From Paracidovorax konjaci (GTDB lineage Bacteria > Pseudomonadota > Gammaproteobacteria > Burkholderiales > Burkholderiaceae_C): a DNA stretch of 64,000 nt. The translations under genes were made by a program, and so were the position numbers. The notes under the pieces are model-generated. The model saw only the letters and a list, made by a program, of their open reading frames with translations. It had not been told where the DNA came from and searched no databases. The DNA lies in NCBI RefSeq assembly GCF_900112675.1, contig NZ_FOMQ01000006.1, positions 248,001-312,000 on the forward strand. Direction: 5' to 3'. Shown here piece by piece: positions 1-8,338 of the stretch; position 1 is the stretch's first letter; each line of letters opens with the position of its first letter.

Positions 1-187
1 CGGTTTCGGTCGGCTTGATCGCAGGCGCACTGGCGAAGTGGGGATTGGGAGCCGTTTCCGGCACCACCAGCCCGGTCGTGTTGCCGATGGGACCGGGCGA
101 CGACCAACTGTTGGGTTTGATGCGCGCCGCTCGCGGCTGCGCAGCATCGGACGGGTCGTCATCCGGCCCGCGTTTTCTGGTTGCCAT
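1..187 (-). CDS. Hypothetical protein, 5' end only (runs off the left edge)
   Basis: An ATG at 187-185 on the minus strand opens a frame with no stop through base 1, giving 62 visible residues starting MATRKRGPDDDPSDAAQ. The visible part is hydrophilic, rich in Pro, Ala, Ser and charged residues, with no signal peptide or known domain. It lies 79 nt downstream of the probable immunity gene in the T6SS island and in the same orientation, so it may be a further island gene. No clear Shine-Dalgarno precedes the ATG. The amino-acid composition looks like real protein, whereas the other frames do not, but function cannot be assigned from what is visible. Confidence 0.5.
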   Translation of the reverse strand, partial: MATRKRGPDDDPSDAAQPRAARIKPNSWSSPGPIGNTTGLVVPETAPNPHFASAPAIKPTET

Positions 188-266
188 ACAGCAATGGAGG
201 TTGGATCAATTCATCCACCATCCGCAGCGTCAGGTCCGCAGGAGGTGGGCATTGGAGCTGTGTCCG

Positions 267-707
267 TCAGCCCTTGAACGAGACAGACGACAGGCAATCG
301 GGCTTGGACCATTTGAAGCCCAGCGAAATGCGCTGCCCCTTGAAGGTCACCTCGCGGGTGACAAGCGCGTCGGGCACCGGATTGGAGGGCGGGGTGGGCG
401 GGCTGACCGGGCCCAGGTGGCGCTCGATCGCCGCCACGTCCACGCATGCGCCCTGCAATTCGCGCAGCACGACAAACGGCGGCTTGTTCTGTGTCTTGAA
501 CTCGCGCACGTCGGCCACGCCGACGACAACGCCATCCTGCAGCTTCAGCGGCCCCGTACTTTCAAAGAACACCACGTAGGCGTTCTCGCTGGCCTGGCGC
601 AGTTCGATGCCCGATACGCGCGCGATGGCAGCGGCATCCTGCCCGCCCGCTGGCGCAGCAAGGATTTCGATCAGAGCCCACAAGGTTTGCATCATCGTTG
701 CCTTCAT
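267..707 (-). CDS. Probable immunity protein of the T6SS metallopeptidase effector
   Basis: This 146-residue protein matches no family I recognise. The call rests on position: its ATG overlaps the TGA of the upstream PAAR-like effector gene by 4 nt (ATGA), the usual arrangement for a toxin and its cognate immunity gene. The N-terminus (about residues 5-20) is hydrophobic enough to be a weak signal or anchor, which would suit a periplasmic immunity protein, but no clear cleavage site is visible. Two cysteines (in the GAC and PDC motifs) could form a disulfide in the periplasm. A proline-rich stretch (PPTPPSNP) separates two halves. Function is inferred from context only. Confidence 0.5.
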   Translation of the reverse strand: MKATMMQTLWALIEILAAPAGGQDAAAIARVSGIELRQASENAYVVFFESTGPLKLQDGVVVGVADVREFKTQNKPPFVVLRELQGACVDVAAIERHLGPVSPPTPPSNPVPDALVTREVTFKGQRISLGFKWSKPDCLSSVSFKG

Positions 708-1645
708 TTCTTTTTGCCCGCTATGTTCTGGTCGTACCAGTCACCGTAATAGTCCGCATAGGGTTGCTTCGTGGTCGATGTGATCTCGCCCTGGCCAAAC
801 ACTTTCCCCATGCTGTCGCGCGCCGCAGCGGCGTTGCCGTCCTTCACGTACTGGTCGAATGCACCGTTGTAGGCGCCGTGGTTCGCGCTGTTGCCGGCGA
901 TGCCGATGTCCGGACCGCCGTTCTTGATGATTTCACGCTGGACCTCGATGTTCTTCATAGCCGCCGCGCCTTCATCCGCCAACTGCCCATTCACGTAGGC
1001 TGACCGGGATGAAAAATCGGCCTGGTAGGAGTAGGTCGCGTGACCGACTTCATGCGACAGGACGCGTGTCGCGGCCGTCGGATCGTTCTTGAGGTTGCCG
1101 TCGAGCGTGATGGTCTTCGTGCCCTGGTTGGCAAAGCTGCCGCCGCCTTCTTTCCCATACTCGATCTTCCAGCCGTCCTGCTGCAGCTTTTCCAGATCCT
1201 GTTGCAGCGTGGGCGACTTGGCCACGAGATCGTCCATCCCCTTGCCAAGGCCGGTGGATGGGCCGGCCTTGCCGGCCGCACCTCCCCCGGGCTCTGTCCA
1301 GTTCATCCACATCTTGTCGCCGGTCCGGACGATGGCGCGGCCGTTGATGAAGACCGATTTACTGTAGTCTATGTCGTGGCTGATCTTCATGTGCGTCTGG
1401 CTGACGACACCTTTGCCCCCGCCCGCCTCATCGCCTTTGACGTTATCGACGTAGCTCTGGTTATGCAGGTAGGCAGGCTTGCTGGCGATGAAGACATTCG
1501 GCGAGCAGTGCATGCTCTGGTCCATCATGTGAACGATGGGATAGGGCACCGGCACACCGTTTTTGCCGGGCGTCAGGCACACGTCCGGCGCCATGCAAAT
1601 GACCTTGAAACGGGCGTCCTTGGCGGTGATGGATTCACTGGCCAC
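704..1645 (-). CDS. T6SS effector: PAAR-like DUF4150 domain fused to a zinc metallopeptidase
   Basis: This 313-residue protein has two parts. Residues about 5-125 form a DUF4150 (PAAR-like) domain, recognisable from the spaced cysteines, the VPVPYPI segment, the NGRAIVRTGD segment and the WTEPGG end; such domains cap the VgrG spike. The rest carries a zincin motif HEVGH at residues 198-202 with a downstream acidic segment (ADEGAAAM, Glu225) that could provide the third zinc ligand. It is therefore probably a peptidase toxin delivered on the VgrG encoded upstream. It overlaps the DUF2169 adaptor gene by 11 nt and its own candidate immunity gene by 4 nt. The target of the peptidase cannot be deduced; the toxin assignment is inference from architecture and context. 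Confidence 0.78.
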   Translation of the reverse strand: MASESITAKDARFKVICMAPDVCLTPGKNGVPVPYPIVHMMDQSMHCSPNVFIASKPAYLHNQSYVDNVKGDEAGGGKGVVSQTHMKISHDIDYSKSVFINGRAIVRTGDKMWMNWTEPGGGAAGKAGPSTGLGKGMDDLVAKSPTLQQDLEKLQQDGWKIEYGKEGGGSFANQGTKTITLDGNLKNDPTAATRVLSHEVGHATYSYQADFSSRSAYVNGQLADEGAAAMKNIEVQREIIKNGGPDIGIAGNSANHGAYNGAFDQYVKDGNAAAARDSMGKVFGQGEITSTTKQPYADYYGDWYDQNIAGKKK

Positions 1646-2948
1646 GGCTGTTTCTTTCCGCGGCCTTCGCGCGAGCGGCCTGCATCATTTCCTCATCGAG
1701 TTCCATGGCCGTGCCGGGGGGCCAGGTGCCCAGTTCCAGCCGCCGCACGCCTGTCTTGCCGCTGACGACGGCGCGGCGCACGATGCTGAGGATGCCGGTG
1801 CCCATGTCGAGGATCACCGTATCGATGTTCATGGGGGCGAGCGCCAGCACCCCGACATGCAAACGCACCAGCAATTGCAGATCCTGGCGCGGCAGGAGAA
1901 AGCGGTAAGGCCCTGGGTGGTGTGCGGCCGATGTGAAATGCACCAGCACGATTTCCTCGCCACCCTGGGGATAGTCGATCTGCTGGTCTTCGGGCGCGCA
2001 GTTCCAGTATCGGTAGTCGTGATCGCGCGGGCTCTTCGGCCATTGCGTCTGTTTCCAGCGTTCGTCGTGCTTTCCGGCGAGCCCGACGCGCGGCGCCCAC
2101 CAGCGCCCGACCGACCCGACCCCGATCACCGGATAGTCGCGCTGGCCATCGTAGGGGTGATCGAACGCCTCGATTTGCGGAGCGGGGCGCAAGGAATCCG
2201 CCGTGGCCCGGGCGGGATCACCAGCGGAGAACCTGTCGAGCGCTGCGCCAGCATCGGGAATGGCATCGGGCAAGCGACCGCACCCGATGGGATTGGGCGC
2301 AAAAAACGCCGGCAGCCTGACATGGGCGTCACGGGCCTGCGTGCGCTGCTGGTCGGTCAGCCCGGCGATTGTTCCGTCCGCATGGGCCTGCAGCAATTGC
2401 TCTTGCCGGATGACATTCGGACCGCCGAACGCCAGCTCGTAGCGCAACGGAACATGCTTCACGGGCTCCGGCTCGGTCAGTTGCAGCGTGCCGAGCGTTC
2501 CGATGGAGCGTGCGAACCGCCGCGGGCCCGTGACGTGGAAGCGCTTCTCGATGGCATTGCCGAAGCGGAAGCCCGCGGGCCAGCGCTGCATCGGCTGGCC
2601 CGTGGGGGAGTGTGCCGTGGCATTCACCAGCAGCACGTCGCACTTCGGCTTGTAGGGCGCGAAGTCACTTTCCTGCAGGGTACTGGTTTCGTTGGGCTCG
2701 CCCAGGAATTGATCGGCTTCGCATAGCGGTGACTGCTCTTGCGCCGGCAGCAGCCGGGGCACCATTCCCCTGTCGGTTTTCTCCAGATCCAGCATGGAAT
2801 AGGAGGTGCGGCTGACCATGACGTGATAGATGTCCCCAAGCGGGTCCACGTGCTGGAAATACTGGCTGGGCCACTGGGTGTGGTTCGCAACCTCGGGAAC
2901 CGCGGCGGAACGTAGGGGGGAGGGCAGGGCATGGGACGGGCGCGCCAT
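1635..2948 (-). CDS. DUF2169 family T6SS effector adaptor/chaperone
   Basis: A 437-residue DUF2169 protein. Its N-terminus (QYFQHVDPLGDIYHVMVSRTSY) and the GWPAGFRFGN-like region followed by an FGGPN motif are typical of the family. DUF2169 proteins are encoded between vgrG and DUF4150/PAAR effectors and are thought to load the PAAR-like effector onto VgrG. The gene starts 6 nt after the vgrG stop and ends 11 nt inside the effector gene, so all three are almost certainly co-translated. The protein is cytosolic, with no signal peptide. The family assignment is firm; the adaptor role follows from work on other DUF2169 members and this gene order. Confidence 0.85.
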   Translation of the reverse strand: MARPSHALPSPLRSAAVPEVANHTQWPSQYFQHVDPLGDIYHVMVSRTSYSMLDLEKTDRGMVPRLLPAQEQSPLCEADQFLGEPNETSTLQESDFAPYKPKCDVLLVNATAHSPTGQPMQRWPAGFRFGNAIEKRFHVTGPRRFARSIGTLGTLQLTEPEPVKHVPLRYELAFGGPNVIRQEQLLQAHADGTIAGLTDQQRTQARDAHVRLPAFFAPNPIGCGRLPDAIPDAGAALDRFSAGDPARATADSLRPAPQIEAFDHPYDGQRDYPVIGVGSVGRWWAPRVGLAGKHDERWKQTQWPKSPRDHDYRYWNCAPEDQQIDYPQGGEEIVLVHFTSAAHHPGPYRFLLPRQDLQLLVRLHVGVLALAPMNIDTVILDMGTGILSIVRRAVVSGKTGVRRLELGTWPPGTAMELDEEMMQAARAKAAERNSRGQ

Positions 2949-2954
2949 GGCTGC

Positions 2955-5198
2955 TCAGTTCACATCGATGCGCTTGGCATCCAAGCCGATATGCGTCGCT
3001 CCAACGACATCGATGTTGTTGCCGTTGATCGAGATCTGCCCGTCCTTGTCCATCCGCAGGATGGATTCGCCGCACACCAGTTCGATCGCATCGCCGGCCT
3101 GGATGCGGATGGTCTTGCCGGTGGTCTGGTTCCAGTTGTCTCCCACCTTGGTGTCCTGGTCCTTCCCGACCGTGACGGACCGGCTCTGGAGCACGTTGGT
3201 GGACTGCGTGAATGCCACGTTGACGATCATGGCCGCCCCGACATTGACGTTGTAGGCCGCACCAATGTTCATCATCTTGGCCAAACCGACATTCTGGAGA
3301 TAGGCGATGCCGATGGTTTCGGTCTTGAACCTGCCGACATTGATCGACCAGTTTTTGCCGATCTTGTCCTTCTCATTGCGACCTATCGTTTTTGTCCGGT
3401 TCTTGCCGATGGAGACGGTTTCGTCGATGCCGACGTCTTCGCGGCGGTTGTCGCCGATGCTGATCTTCTCGTCGTGATCGACCCGCTCCGTGCGATTGTT
3501 GTGGACCGTGATTTTTTCATCCCTATCGACTGTCTCTGTCCGGTCGCGGTGGACGATGGTGGTCTCGTCCCGGTCGATAGTTTTGCGCCGGTCCTGGCCG
3601 ACCCACTTGTCCTCGTCGTTCTCGACCTCGGTGAGCTGATCCTTCTGTGCGTGCAGCCATAGTTGCTCGGCGCCCCTTTTGTCCTCGAAGCGCAGCGCGT
3701 TCGCATCGCCCGCGCCGCTCTTCAGTCCGTCGCCTGCCGCACCGCCCTTGCTGGATTTCGTCTTGATACCGGATTGCGTGGCGTTGCCCGGCAGCGCCCA
3801 CGGCGGCATGTTGGCGGCGTTGTAGACGCTGCCCGTGACGATGGGGTAATCCGGATCGCCGTTCAGGAAGTCTATGACCACCTCGTGGCCGATGCGGGGG
3901 ATGGCGATGGCCCCGAAGCCCGGCCCGGCCCAACTGGTGGACACGCGCACCCAGCAACTGGAGTTCTCGTCCATGGCGCCGAGGCGGTCCCAGTGGAACT
4001 GCACCTTGATGCGCCCGTATTCGTCGGTCCAGATTTCCTCGCCGGACGGCCCCACCACGACGGCGGTCTGCGGGCCGGTGGTGCGGGGCTTCGGGGTCGT
4101 CCGGGCCGGGGTATAGGGCAGGCTCGTGGGCTGGGCGGAGAGGCTGAATTTCTGGAACGAGCCTTCCTCCTGCTCGGCGCCCGGCGTGCTCGCGGCGATG
4201 GCGCTGATCGCACTGACGCGGGGGTTTTCCTTGAAGTGGTACGCCAGCCCGGTGATGAGATATTGCCGGTTCTGGTCGCCGCGCGGGTAGTTCTCCAAAG
4301 TGAAGGTGTAGCCCGTAGCGAGCGAGCGGTGGCGGGATTCGCCCTGCACGACGCTTTGCCCGCTCAGGTTTTCCTGCAGCCGCACGCGGGCATAAGTCTC
4401 GCCGTCGCCATGCTGCACGTAGCCGCCCGGCCATTCATAGGTCTCGTAGGCGTCGTGGCTGTGCCCGGGCGGCTGCTGGCGCATGTTCGACAGGTCCGAG
4501 CGCGGCTTCCGGAAGTCGTAGTCGTCGTTGTAGTACCGCCCCGACTTGATCTCCTCGGACAGCTCCCACGCGTGGATGTTCTCCCGGTCCGCCGCCGCCG
4601 CCTTCTCCGGCGGGTAGAACGGAATCACCGCCGCCCCCGCCAGCGGCTCGTGCGAGGCCACGATGTCGTCGGCGAGCGTCAGCGTGTGCTGGCCGGCGGC
4701 GTGCTGGTGGTAGTAGTAGATGCCTTCATGCTCCATCAGCCGCGAGACGAAGGTGAAATCGCTCTCGTCGTACTGCACGCAGTAGTCCCAGGTGCGGTAG
4801 CTGCGCGTGAGCTTCTGCTGCAGGGGGAAGCCGTAGGGCGCCAGGACTTCCTGCACGATCTGCGGGACGCTCTTGAATTGAAATATGCGGAAGTCCTGCT
4901 TGCGGGTGGCGATCCACAGCCAGGGCTGCAGGCGCAGGTGGTAGGAATAAAAACGGTGGTCCTGTCCCTGCATGCCGAAGCGGGTGACGATGCCGTCGAG
5001 GTAGCGTCTGCCCCCGCCTTCGGTCTCCACCACGACCGTGGCGTTCTTGCCCAGCAACGCCTTGGGTTCGATGTCGCGGCTCTCGGAGAGCAGATCGATG
5101 TCGAACGAGAAAAGCTGGCTCAGATCCTCGCGGCCCCGCAATTGCCGGAACTGCAACTGCTCTCCCAGGGGCGTTTGGATGGTGACGCGGCGTGTCAT
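2955..5198 (-). CDS. vgrG: Type VI secretion tip protein VgrG
   Basis: A 747-residue VgrG with the full architecture: an N-terminal gp27-like region (residues about 1-370, with FSFDIDLLS, the YLDGIVTRFG motif and ESDFTFVSRLMEHEGIYYY), an OB-fold gp5-like region (about 375-480, GPSGEEIWTDEYGRIKVQFHWDR), and a long C-terminal beta-helix. The helix (about residues 520-700) is built from short repeats of the kind RTExVDxDExI and NRxxxVGxxE that trimerise into the membrane-puncturing needle. It ends at IGLDAKRIDVN with no fused toxin, so cargo must be carried by the downstream PAAR-like protein. It is the first gene of the island; no T6SS sheath or baseplate genes are in the window, so this is an orphan vgrG module. 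Confidence 0.95.
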   Translation of the reverse strand: MTRRVTIQTPLGEQLQFRQLRGREDLSQLFSFDIDLLSESRDIEPKALLGKNATVVVETEGGGRRYLDGIVTRFGMQGQDHRFYSYHLRLQPWLWIATRKQDFRIFQFKSVPQIVQEVLAPYGFPLQQKLTRSYRTWDYCVQYDESDFTFVSRLMEHEGIYYYHQHAAGQHTLTLADDIVASHEPLAGAAVIPFYPPEKAAAADRENIHAWELSEEIKSGRYYNDDYDFRKPRSDLSNMRQQPPGHSHDAYETYEWPGGYVQHGDGETYARVRLQENLSGQSVVQGESRHRSLATGYTFTLENYPRGDQNRQYLITGLAYHFKENPRVSAISAIAASTPGAEQEEGSFQKFSLSAQPTSLPYTPARTTPKPRTTGPQTAVVVGPSGEEIWTDEYGRIKVQFHWDRLGAMDENSSCWVRVSTSWAGPGFGAIAIPRIGHEVVIDFLNGDPDYPIVTGSVYNAANMPPWALPGNATQSGIKTKSSKGGAAGDGLKSGAGDANALRFEDKRGAEQLWLHAQKDQLTEVENDEDKWVGQDRRKTIDRDETTIVHRDRTETVDRDEKITVHNNRTERVDHDEKISIGDNRREDVGIDETVSIGKNRTKTIGRNEKDKIGKNWSINVGRFKTETIGIAYLQNVGLAKMMNIGAAYNVNVGAAMIVNVAFTQSTNVLQSRSVTVGKDQDTKVGDNWNQTTGKTIRIQAGDAIELVCGESILRMDKDGQISINGNNIDVVGATHIGLDAKRIDVN

Positions 5199-5440
5199 TG
5201 TGGTGGGTGCAGTTCCCAGGAGGTTGCTGCAGAGTCAAGTGGTAACGGCCGCGATGATAGGCATGGCGCCAAGGCCAGGGAAGGGCTCCTGGGGAAATGT
5301 TGTGTGTCGGAATGTCGATATTTATAGGGGAGAGAACGGGCCGTTATCTGCCATGCAGCCAGGGCTGCTTCACAAGGTGCGATGCCTGGCGGACGCCTGC
5401 GTTCGTGTCGAAAGTCACGCTGTGCCTGGGGGAAGGTTGC
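5199..5440. other. Upstream region of vgrG
   Basis: No gene is visible between the vgrG start and the dispersed repeat copy A. The region is less G+C-rich than its surroundings around 5310-5330 and presumably holds the vgrG promoter, but I see no convincing -35/-10 pair or operator. Small frames here lack a ribosome-binding site and have no recognisable product. Confidence 0.5.
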
Positions 5441-5495
5441 TGCTATGTTTTATATAGCAAACTATTCAATGGAACCGGCGGCATGGAGCATGAAA
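5441..5495 (+). repeat. Dispersed hairpin repeat, copy A
   Basis: A stem-loop with arms TGCTAT (5441-5446) and ATAGCA (5454-5459) and a 7-nt loop is followed by the conserved tail ACTATTCAATGGAACCGG and CGGCATGGAGCATGAAA. The same design recurs at 26992, 38805, 39373 (reversed) and 58270 (reversed), with arms like GCTAT/ATAGC and a loop of 7 nt in four of the five copies. This copy lies in the gap between vgrG and ohr. Confidence 0.75.
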
Positions 5496-5569
5496 GGCCT
5501 CTAGCCCGGACGGTGGGGCCGCGAACCCCCGTGCATCCGGCGCCCGCCCGCGGCCGGCGGCGCAGAAAG

Positions 5570-5609
5570 CAAAACGCCCCCGGGCGCGCGGCAGCGCAGC
5601 CGGGGGCGT
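5570..5609 (-). terminator. Rho-independent terminator of ohr
   Basis: The perfect 10-bp inverted repeat ACGCCCCCGG (5574-5583) and CCGGGGGCGT (5600-5609), with a 16-nt loop, is followed on the minus strand by TTTTGCTTT. It lies 15 nt past the ohr stop codon and would end the ohr transcript. Confidence 0.85.
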
Positions 5610-5624
5610 GCCGGACCGGGAAGG

Positions 5625-6041
5625 TCAGGCCAGCGTGATCGTCACGTCGATGTTGCCGCGGGTGGCGTTGGAGTACGGGCACACCTGGTGCGCGGCGTCC
5701 ACCAGTTGCTGGGCCTTTTCGCGGTCCAGGCCCGGCAGCGTCACCGTCAGGCGCGCGGCGATGCCGTAGGCGTTGGGGATCGGGCCCAGATCGACTTCGG
5801 CGTCGACCGAGACGTCCTGCGGCACGGCGATGCCCAGCTTGCCGCCGACGGCCTTCAGGGCGCCGATGAAGCAGGCCGAGTAGCCGGCGGCGAAGAGCTG
5901 CTCGGGGTTCGTGCCCGTGCCGCTGGTGCCGGGGGAGGACAGCTTCACATCCAGGCGGCCGTCGTCGGTGCGCGAGGCGCCATCGCGGCCGCCGGTGGTG
6001 TGGGCGCGGGCGGTGTAGAGGACTTTTTCGAGCGTGGTCAT
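5625..6041 (-). CDS. ohr: Organic hydroperoxide resistance protein (Ohr)
   Basis: A 138-residue OsmC/Ohr-family peroxidase that reduces organic hydroperoxides using lipoyl thiols in the cytosol. The two catalytic cysteines are visible at Cys57 (SACFIGAL) and Cys121 ([11 protein letters not shown]), with the conserved Arg20 in GGRDG. Length and the tandem beta-sheet fold match Ohr rather than OsmC. The frame extends 81 codons further upstream, but the ATG at 6041 is preceded by AAGGAG with 7-nt spacing and gives the standard Ohr N-terminus, so it is the real start. It lies 61 nt downstream of ohrR on the same strand and ends at a strong terminator. Confidence 0.95.
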   Translation of the reverse strand: MTTLEKVLYTARAHTTGGRDGASRTDDGRLDVKLSSPGTSGTGTNPEQLFAAGYSACFIGALKAVGGKLGIAVPQDVSVDAEVDLGPIPNAYGIAARLTVTLPGLDREKAQQLVDAAHQVCPYSNATRGNIDVTITLA

Positions 6042-6102
6042 GGTGGACTCCTTGGGTTGGTGGACGGGAAAGATCGGAAAGGGGGCTGGCCGGGCGGGCC
6101 CG

Positions 6103-6573
6103 TCAGCCCGGGGACCGTGAGAGCCGCTCGCGCAGCCCGGTGAGCTGCGAGGTGAGCGCCTGCAGCTCGGGAATGGTGCATTGGCTGCGCTCCAGCACGC
6201 AATGCGGGATCGCCTCTGCCCGGCCGCGCAGCGCGCGCCCTTCGGCCGTGAGCGTGATGCGCACGCGCCGCTCGTCCTGCGCATCGCGCTCGCGGACCAC
6301 GAGCCCGGAGGTCTGCATGCGCTTGAGCAGCGGGGTGAGCGTGCCCGAGTCGAGGCACAGGCGCTCGCCCAGCTCGGAGACGGTGACGCCGTCGCGCTCC
6401 CAGAGCGCGAGCATGGCGATGTACTGCGGGTAGGTGAGTCCGATGCCGTCGAGCAGCGGCTTGTAGAGCTTGGTCATCGCCAGCGACGCCGAATACAGCG
6501 CGAAGCAGACCTGGTTGTCCAGCCGCTGGAGGGCGGGTACCGGGGCTGCGGCTGGGGCGGTGCGGGAAGGCAT
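6103..6573 (-). CDS. ohrR: MarR-family organic peroxide sensor OhrR
   Basis: A 156-residue MarR-family repressor with a winged helix at about residues 55-110 (TYPQYIAMLALWERDG, GERLCLDSGTLTPLLKRM, DERRVRITLT). The peroxide-sensing cysteine near the N-terminus, followed by ALYSAS, is at Cys23 (NQVCFALYSAS). The gene directly precedes ohr, as in Xanthomonas and others, where OhrR represses both genes until its cysteine is oxidised. The frame could start at 6609, but that ATG sits inside the candidate operator; the ATG at 6573 gives the usual OhrR N-terminal length and is preferred. Identification as OhrR is firm; the start is a reasoned choice. Confidence 0.92.
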   Translation of the reverse strand: MPSRTAPAAAPVPALQRLDNQVCFALYSASLAMTKLYKPLLDGIGLTYPQYIAMLALWERDGVTVSELGERLCLDSGTLTPLLKRMQTSGLVVRERDAQDERRVRITLTAEGRALRGRAEAIPHCVLERSQCTIPELQALTSQLTGLRERLSRSPG

Positions 6574-6591
6574 GGGGCGTATTGTTGATGT

Positions 6592-6616
6592 CAATTGAAT
6601 TGTGTGCAATTGAATC
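6592..6616. promoter_or_regulatory. Candidate OhrR operator
   Basis: Immediately upstream of ohrR the sequence CAATTGAAT occurs twice (6592-6600 and 6607-6615), each with a CAATTG palindrome, and the two share a central inverted repeat AATTG-TGTG-CAATT (6598-6611). AATT-centred palindromes are typical of OhrR sites. It is strikingly A+T-rich for this genome. Confidence 0.55.
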
Positions 6617-6675
6617 AGCCGGGCGACCCTGCCGCCGGTGGGGGCAAGCGGCGGGGCGGGAGGCCGCGGCTCGGT

Positions 6676-7470
6676 TCAGTAGGGGGTGGTGGTGGCCGCG
6701 CCGCCGCGGAACCGTGCGGCCGCGGCGTCGGCGCCCTGGCGCAGCAGCAGCATGTCGATCGCCACGGCCACGAAGAGGGCGCCGAGGTCCAGGCATTCGC
6801 GCGCGCGGGCCTCGTCGGCCATCAGGATGCCGGGCGCCTTGCCGCAGGCGCGGATGCGCCGGATCGCGCCGTCGATGGCCGCGCGCACCTCGGGGTGCTG
6901 CGGCTGCCCCGCGTGCCCCATGCTGGCCGAGAGGTCGGCGGGGCCGATGAAGATGCCGTCCACGCCATCGACCGCGGCGATGGCCTCGATGCGCTCCAGC
7001 GCCTCGGCCGTCTCCACCTGCACGAGCAGGCACAGCTCGCTCTCGGCCTGCGCGAGGTAGTGCGTGTCGCGCCCGAAGCGCGTGGCGCGCACCGAGCCGC
7101 CCATGCCGCGGATGCCGCGCGGCGCATACCGCATCGCGGCCACGGCGGCGCGTGCCTCGTCCGCGTCCTGCACGAAGGGCAGCAGCAGGCTCTGCGCGCC
7201 GATGTCGAGGTAGCGCTTGATGAGCACCGGGTCGTTCCACGCGGGCCGCACGACCGCGGCCGTATGCCCCTCGCGCTCGGCGGCCACGGCCTGCAGTTGC
7301 TGCAGCATGTGCGGCACGTCGCTGGGCGAATGCTCGGTGTCCAGCAGCATCCAGTCGAAGCCCGAACCCGCGAGCAGCTCGCCCGCGTAGGGCGAGGCCA
7401 GGGTGGACCAGAGGCCGATCTGCGGCTGGCCGGCGGCGAGCGCGCGCTTGAAGCGGTTGGGCTGGGGCAT
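6676..7470 (-). CDS. hpaI: HpcH/HpaI-family class II aldolase
   Basis: A 264-residue HpaI-type pyruvate aldolase that cleaves 4-hydroxy-2-oxo acids to pyruvate plus an aldehyde. Key residues are in place: the catalytic His47 (DTEHSPSD), pyruvate-binding Arg75 (VVRPAW), and the divalent-metal ligands Glu153 (VQVETAEAL) and Asp179 ([10 protein letters not shown]). It is the last gene of the catabolic operon that starts at the Bug receptor (11583) and follows the hydratase by 37 nt. HpaH-type hydratase then aldolase is the standard ending of a meta-cleavage route, so the likely substrate is a 4-hydroxy-2-oxo dicarboxylate or its analogue. The exact substrate is uncertain because the ring-opening enzyme is not in the window. 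Confidence 0.88.
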   Translation of the reverse strand: MPQPNRFKRALAAGQPQIGLWSTLASPYAGELLAGSGFDWMLLDTEHSPSDVPHMLQQLQAVAAEREGHTAAVVRPAWNDPVLIKRYLDIGAQSLLLPFVQDADEARAAVAAMRYAPRGIRGMGGSVRATRFGRDTHYLAQAESELCLLVQVETAEALERIEAIAAVDGVDGIFIGPADLSASMGHAGQPQHPEVRAAIDGAIRRIRACGKAPGILMADEARARECLDLGALFVAVAIDMLLLRQGADAAAARFRGGAATTTPY

Positions 7471-7507
7471 GGGGGGCGAAGGCGCTGTGGAGGAGGTAGG
7501 AAGTGGC

Positions 7508-8338
7508 TCAGCCGAAATGGCACGCGACGGTGCCGAATTCGCCGTAGTCCGCCACGATGGTATCGCCGCGCGCCACGTCGATGGGCCGGATGAACGAGCC
7601 CGCCAGCACCACCTCGCCGGCCTGCAGCGCGATGCCGTGGCGGTGCAGCCGGTTGGCGAGCCAGGCCACGCCGTTGGCCGGGTGGTTCAGCACGCCCGCC
7701 GCGAGCCCGGTCTCCTCCACGTCGCCGTTGCGCGTGACGATGGCGCCGATGCGCCGCAGGTCCGCGTCGAGCAGCGCGGGCTTGAAGGGCCGCCCGCCGA
7801 GCACGAGCGCCGCGTTGGCCGCGTTGTCGGAGATGGTGTCGATCACGGTGCGCGTGCGGCCGGTCTCCGGGTCCACGCGCTGGATGCGGGCGTCCAGGAT
7901 CTCCAGCGCCGGGGTCACGTAGGCCGTGGCGTCGAGCACGTCGTAGAGCGTGCAGTGCGGGCCTGCGAGCGGCCGCGCGAGCACGAAGGCGAGTTCGGCC
8001 TCGATGCGCAGCTGCAGGAAGCGGTCGGCCGGCAGGCTCGCGCCGTCGCGGAACAGCATGTCGTCCAGCAGCGTGCCGAAATCGGGCTCCGCGATGTTCA
8101 CCGCGCGCTGCATTGCCTTGGACGTGAGGCCGATCTTGTGGCCGATGACGCGTCGCCCCTGGGCCTGCTTGCGCTGCATCCACGCGGCCTGGACCGCGTA
8201 GGCGTCGTCGATGCCCATGCCCGGATGCTGCTGCGAGAACTGCGCGCAGGGCACGCGCGTGCGCTCGGCCTCGTCGAGCTGCCGCGCGGCTTCCGCGAGC
8301 TGCGCGGGCGACAGGGTGAGTGCGGGGGCGTCGCTCAT
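7508..8338 (-). CDS. 2-oxo-hept-3-ene-1,7-dioate / 2-oxopent-4-enoate hydratase family protein
   Basis: A 276-residue enzyme of the FAH-superfamily hydratase branch (HpaH, MhpD and related proteins). It hydrates 2-hydroxydienoates to 4-hydroxy-2-oxo acids before aldolase cleavage. Signature segments include [12 protein letters not shown], the metal-binding [10 protein letters not shown] and [13 protein letters not shown], and the C-terminal [14 protein letters not shown]. The ATG at 8338 overlaps the stop of the FAH-family gene by 4 nt (ATGA), which fixes the start, since the frame runs on upstream as a shadow. The product feeds the HpaI aldolase encoded next. HpaH is the most likely identity given its partner aldolase, but MhpD-like specificity cannot be excluded. 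Confidence 0.88.
   Translation of the reverse strand: MSDAPALTLSPAQLAEAARQLDEAERTRVPCAQFSQQHPGMGIDDAYAVQAAWMQRKQAQGRRVIGHKIGLTSKAMQRAVNIAEPDFGTLLDDMLFRDGASLPADRFLQLRIEAELAFVLARPLAGPHCTLYDVLDATAYVTPALEILDARIQRVDPETGRTRTVIDTISDNAANAALVLGGRPFKPALLDADLRRIGAIVTRNGDVEETGLAAGVLNHPANGVAWLANRLHRHGIALQAGEVVLAGSFIRPIDVARGDTIVADYGEFGTVACHFG

Noticed and set aside
3015-3660. Short internal repeats in vgrG suggesting a tandem repeat locus
   Set aside because: They encode the regular beta-helix repeats of the VgrG needle and are expected of the family.
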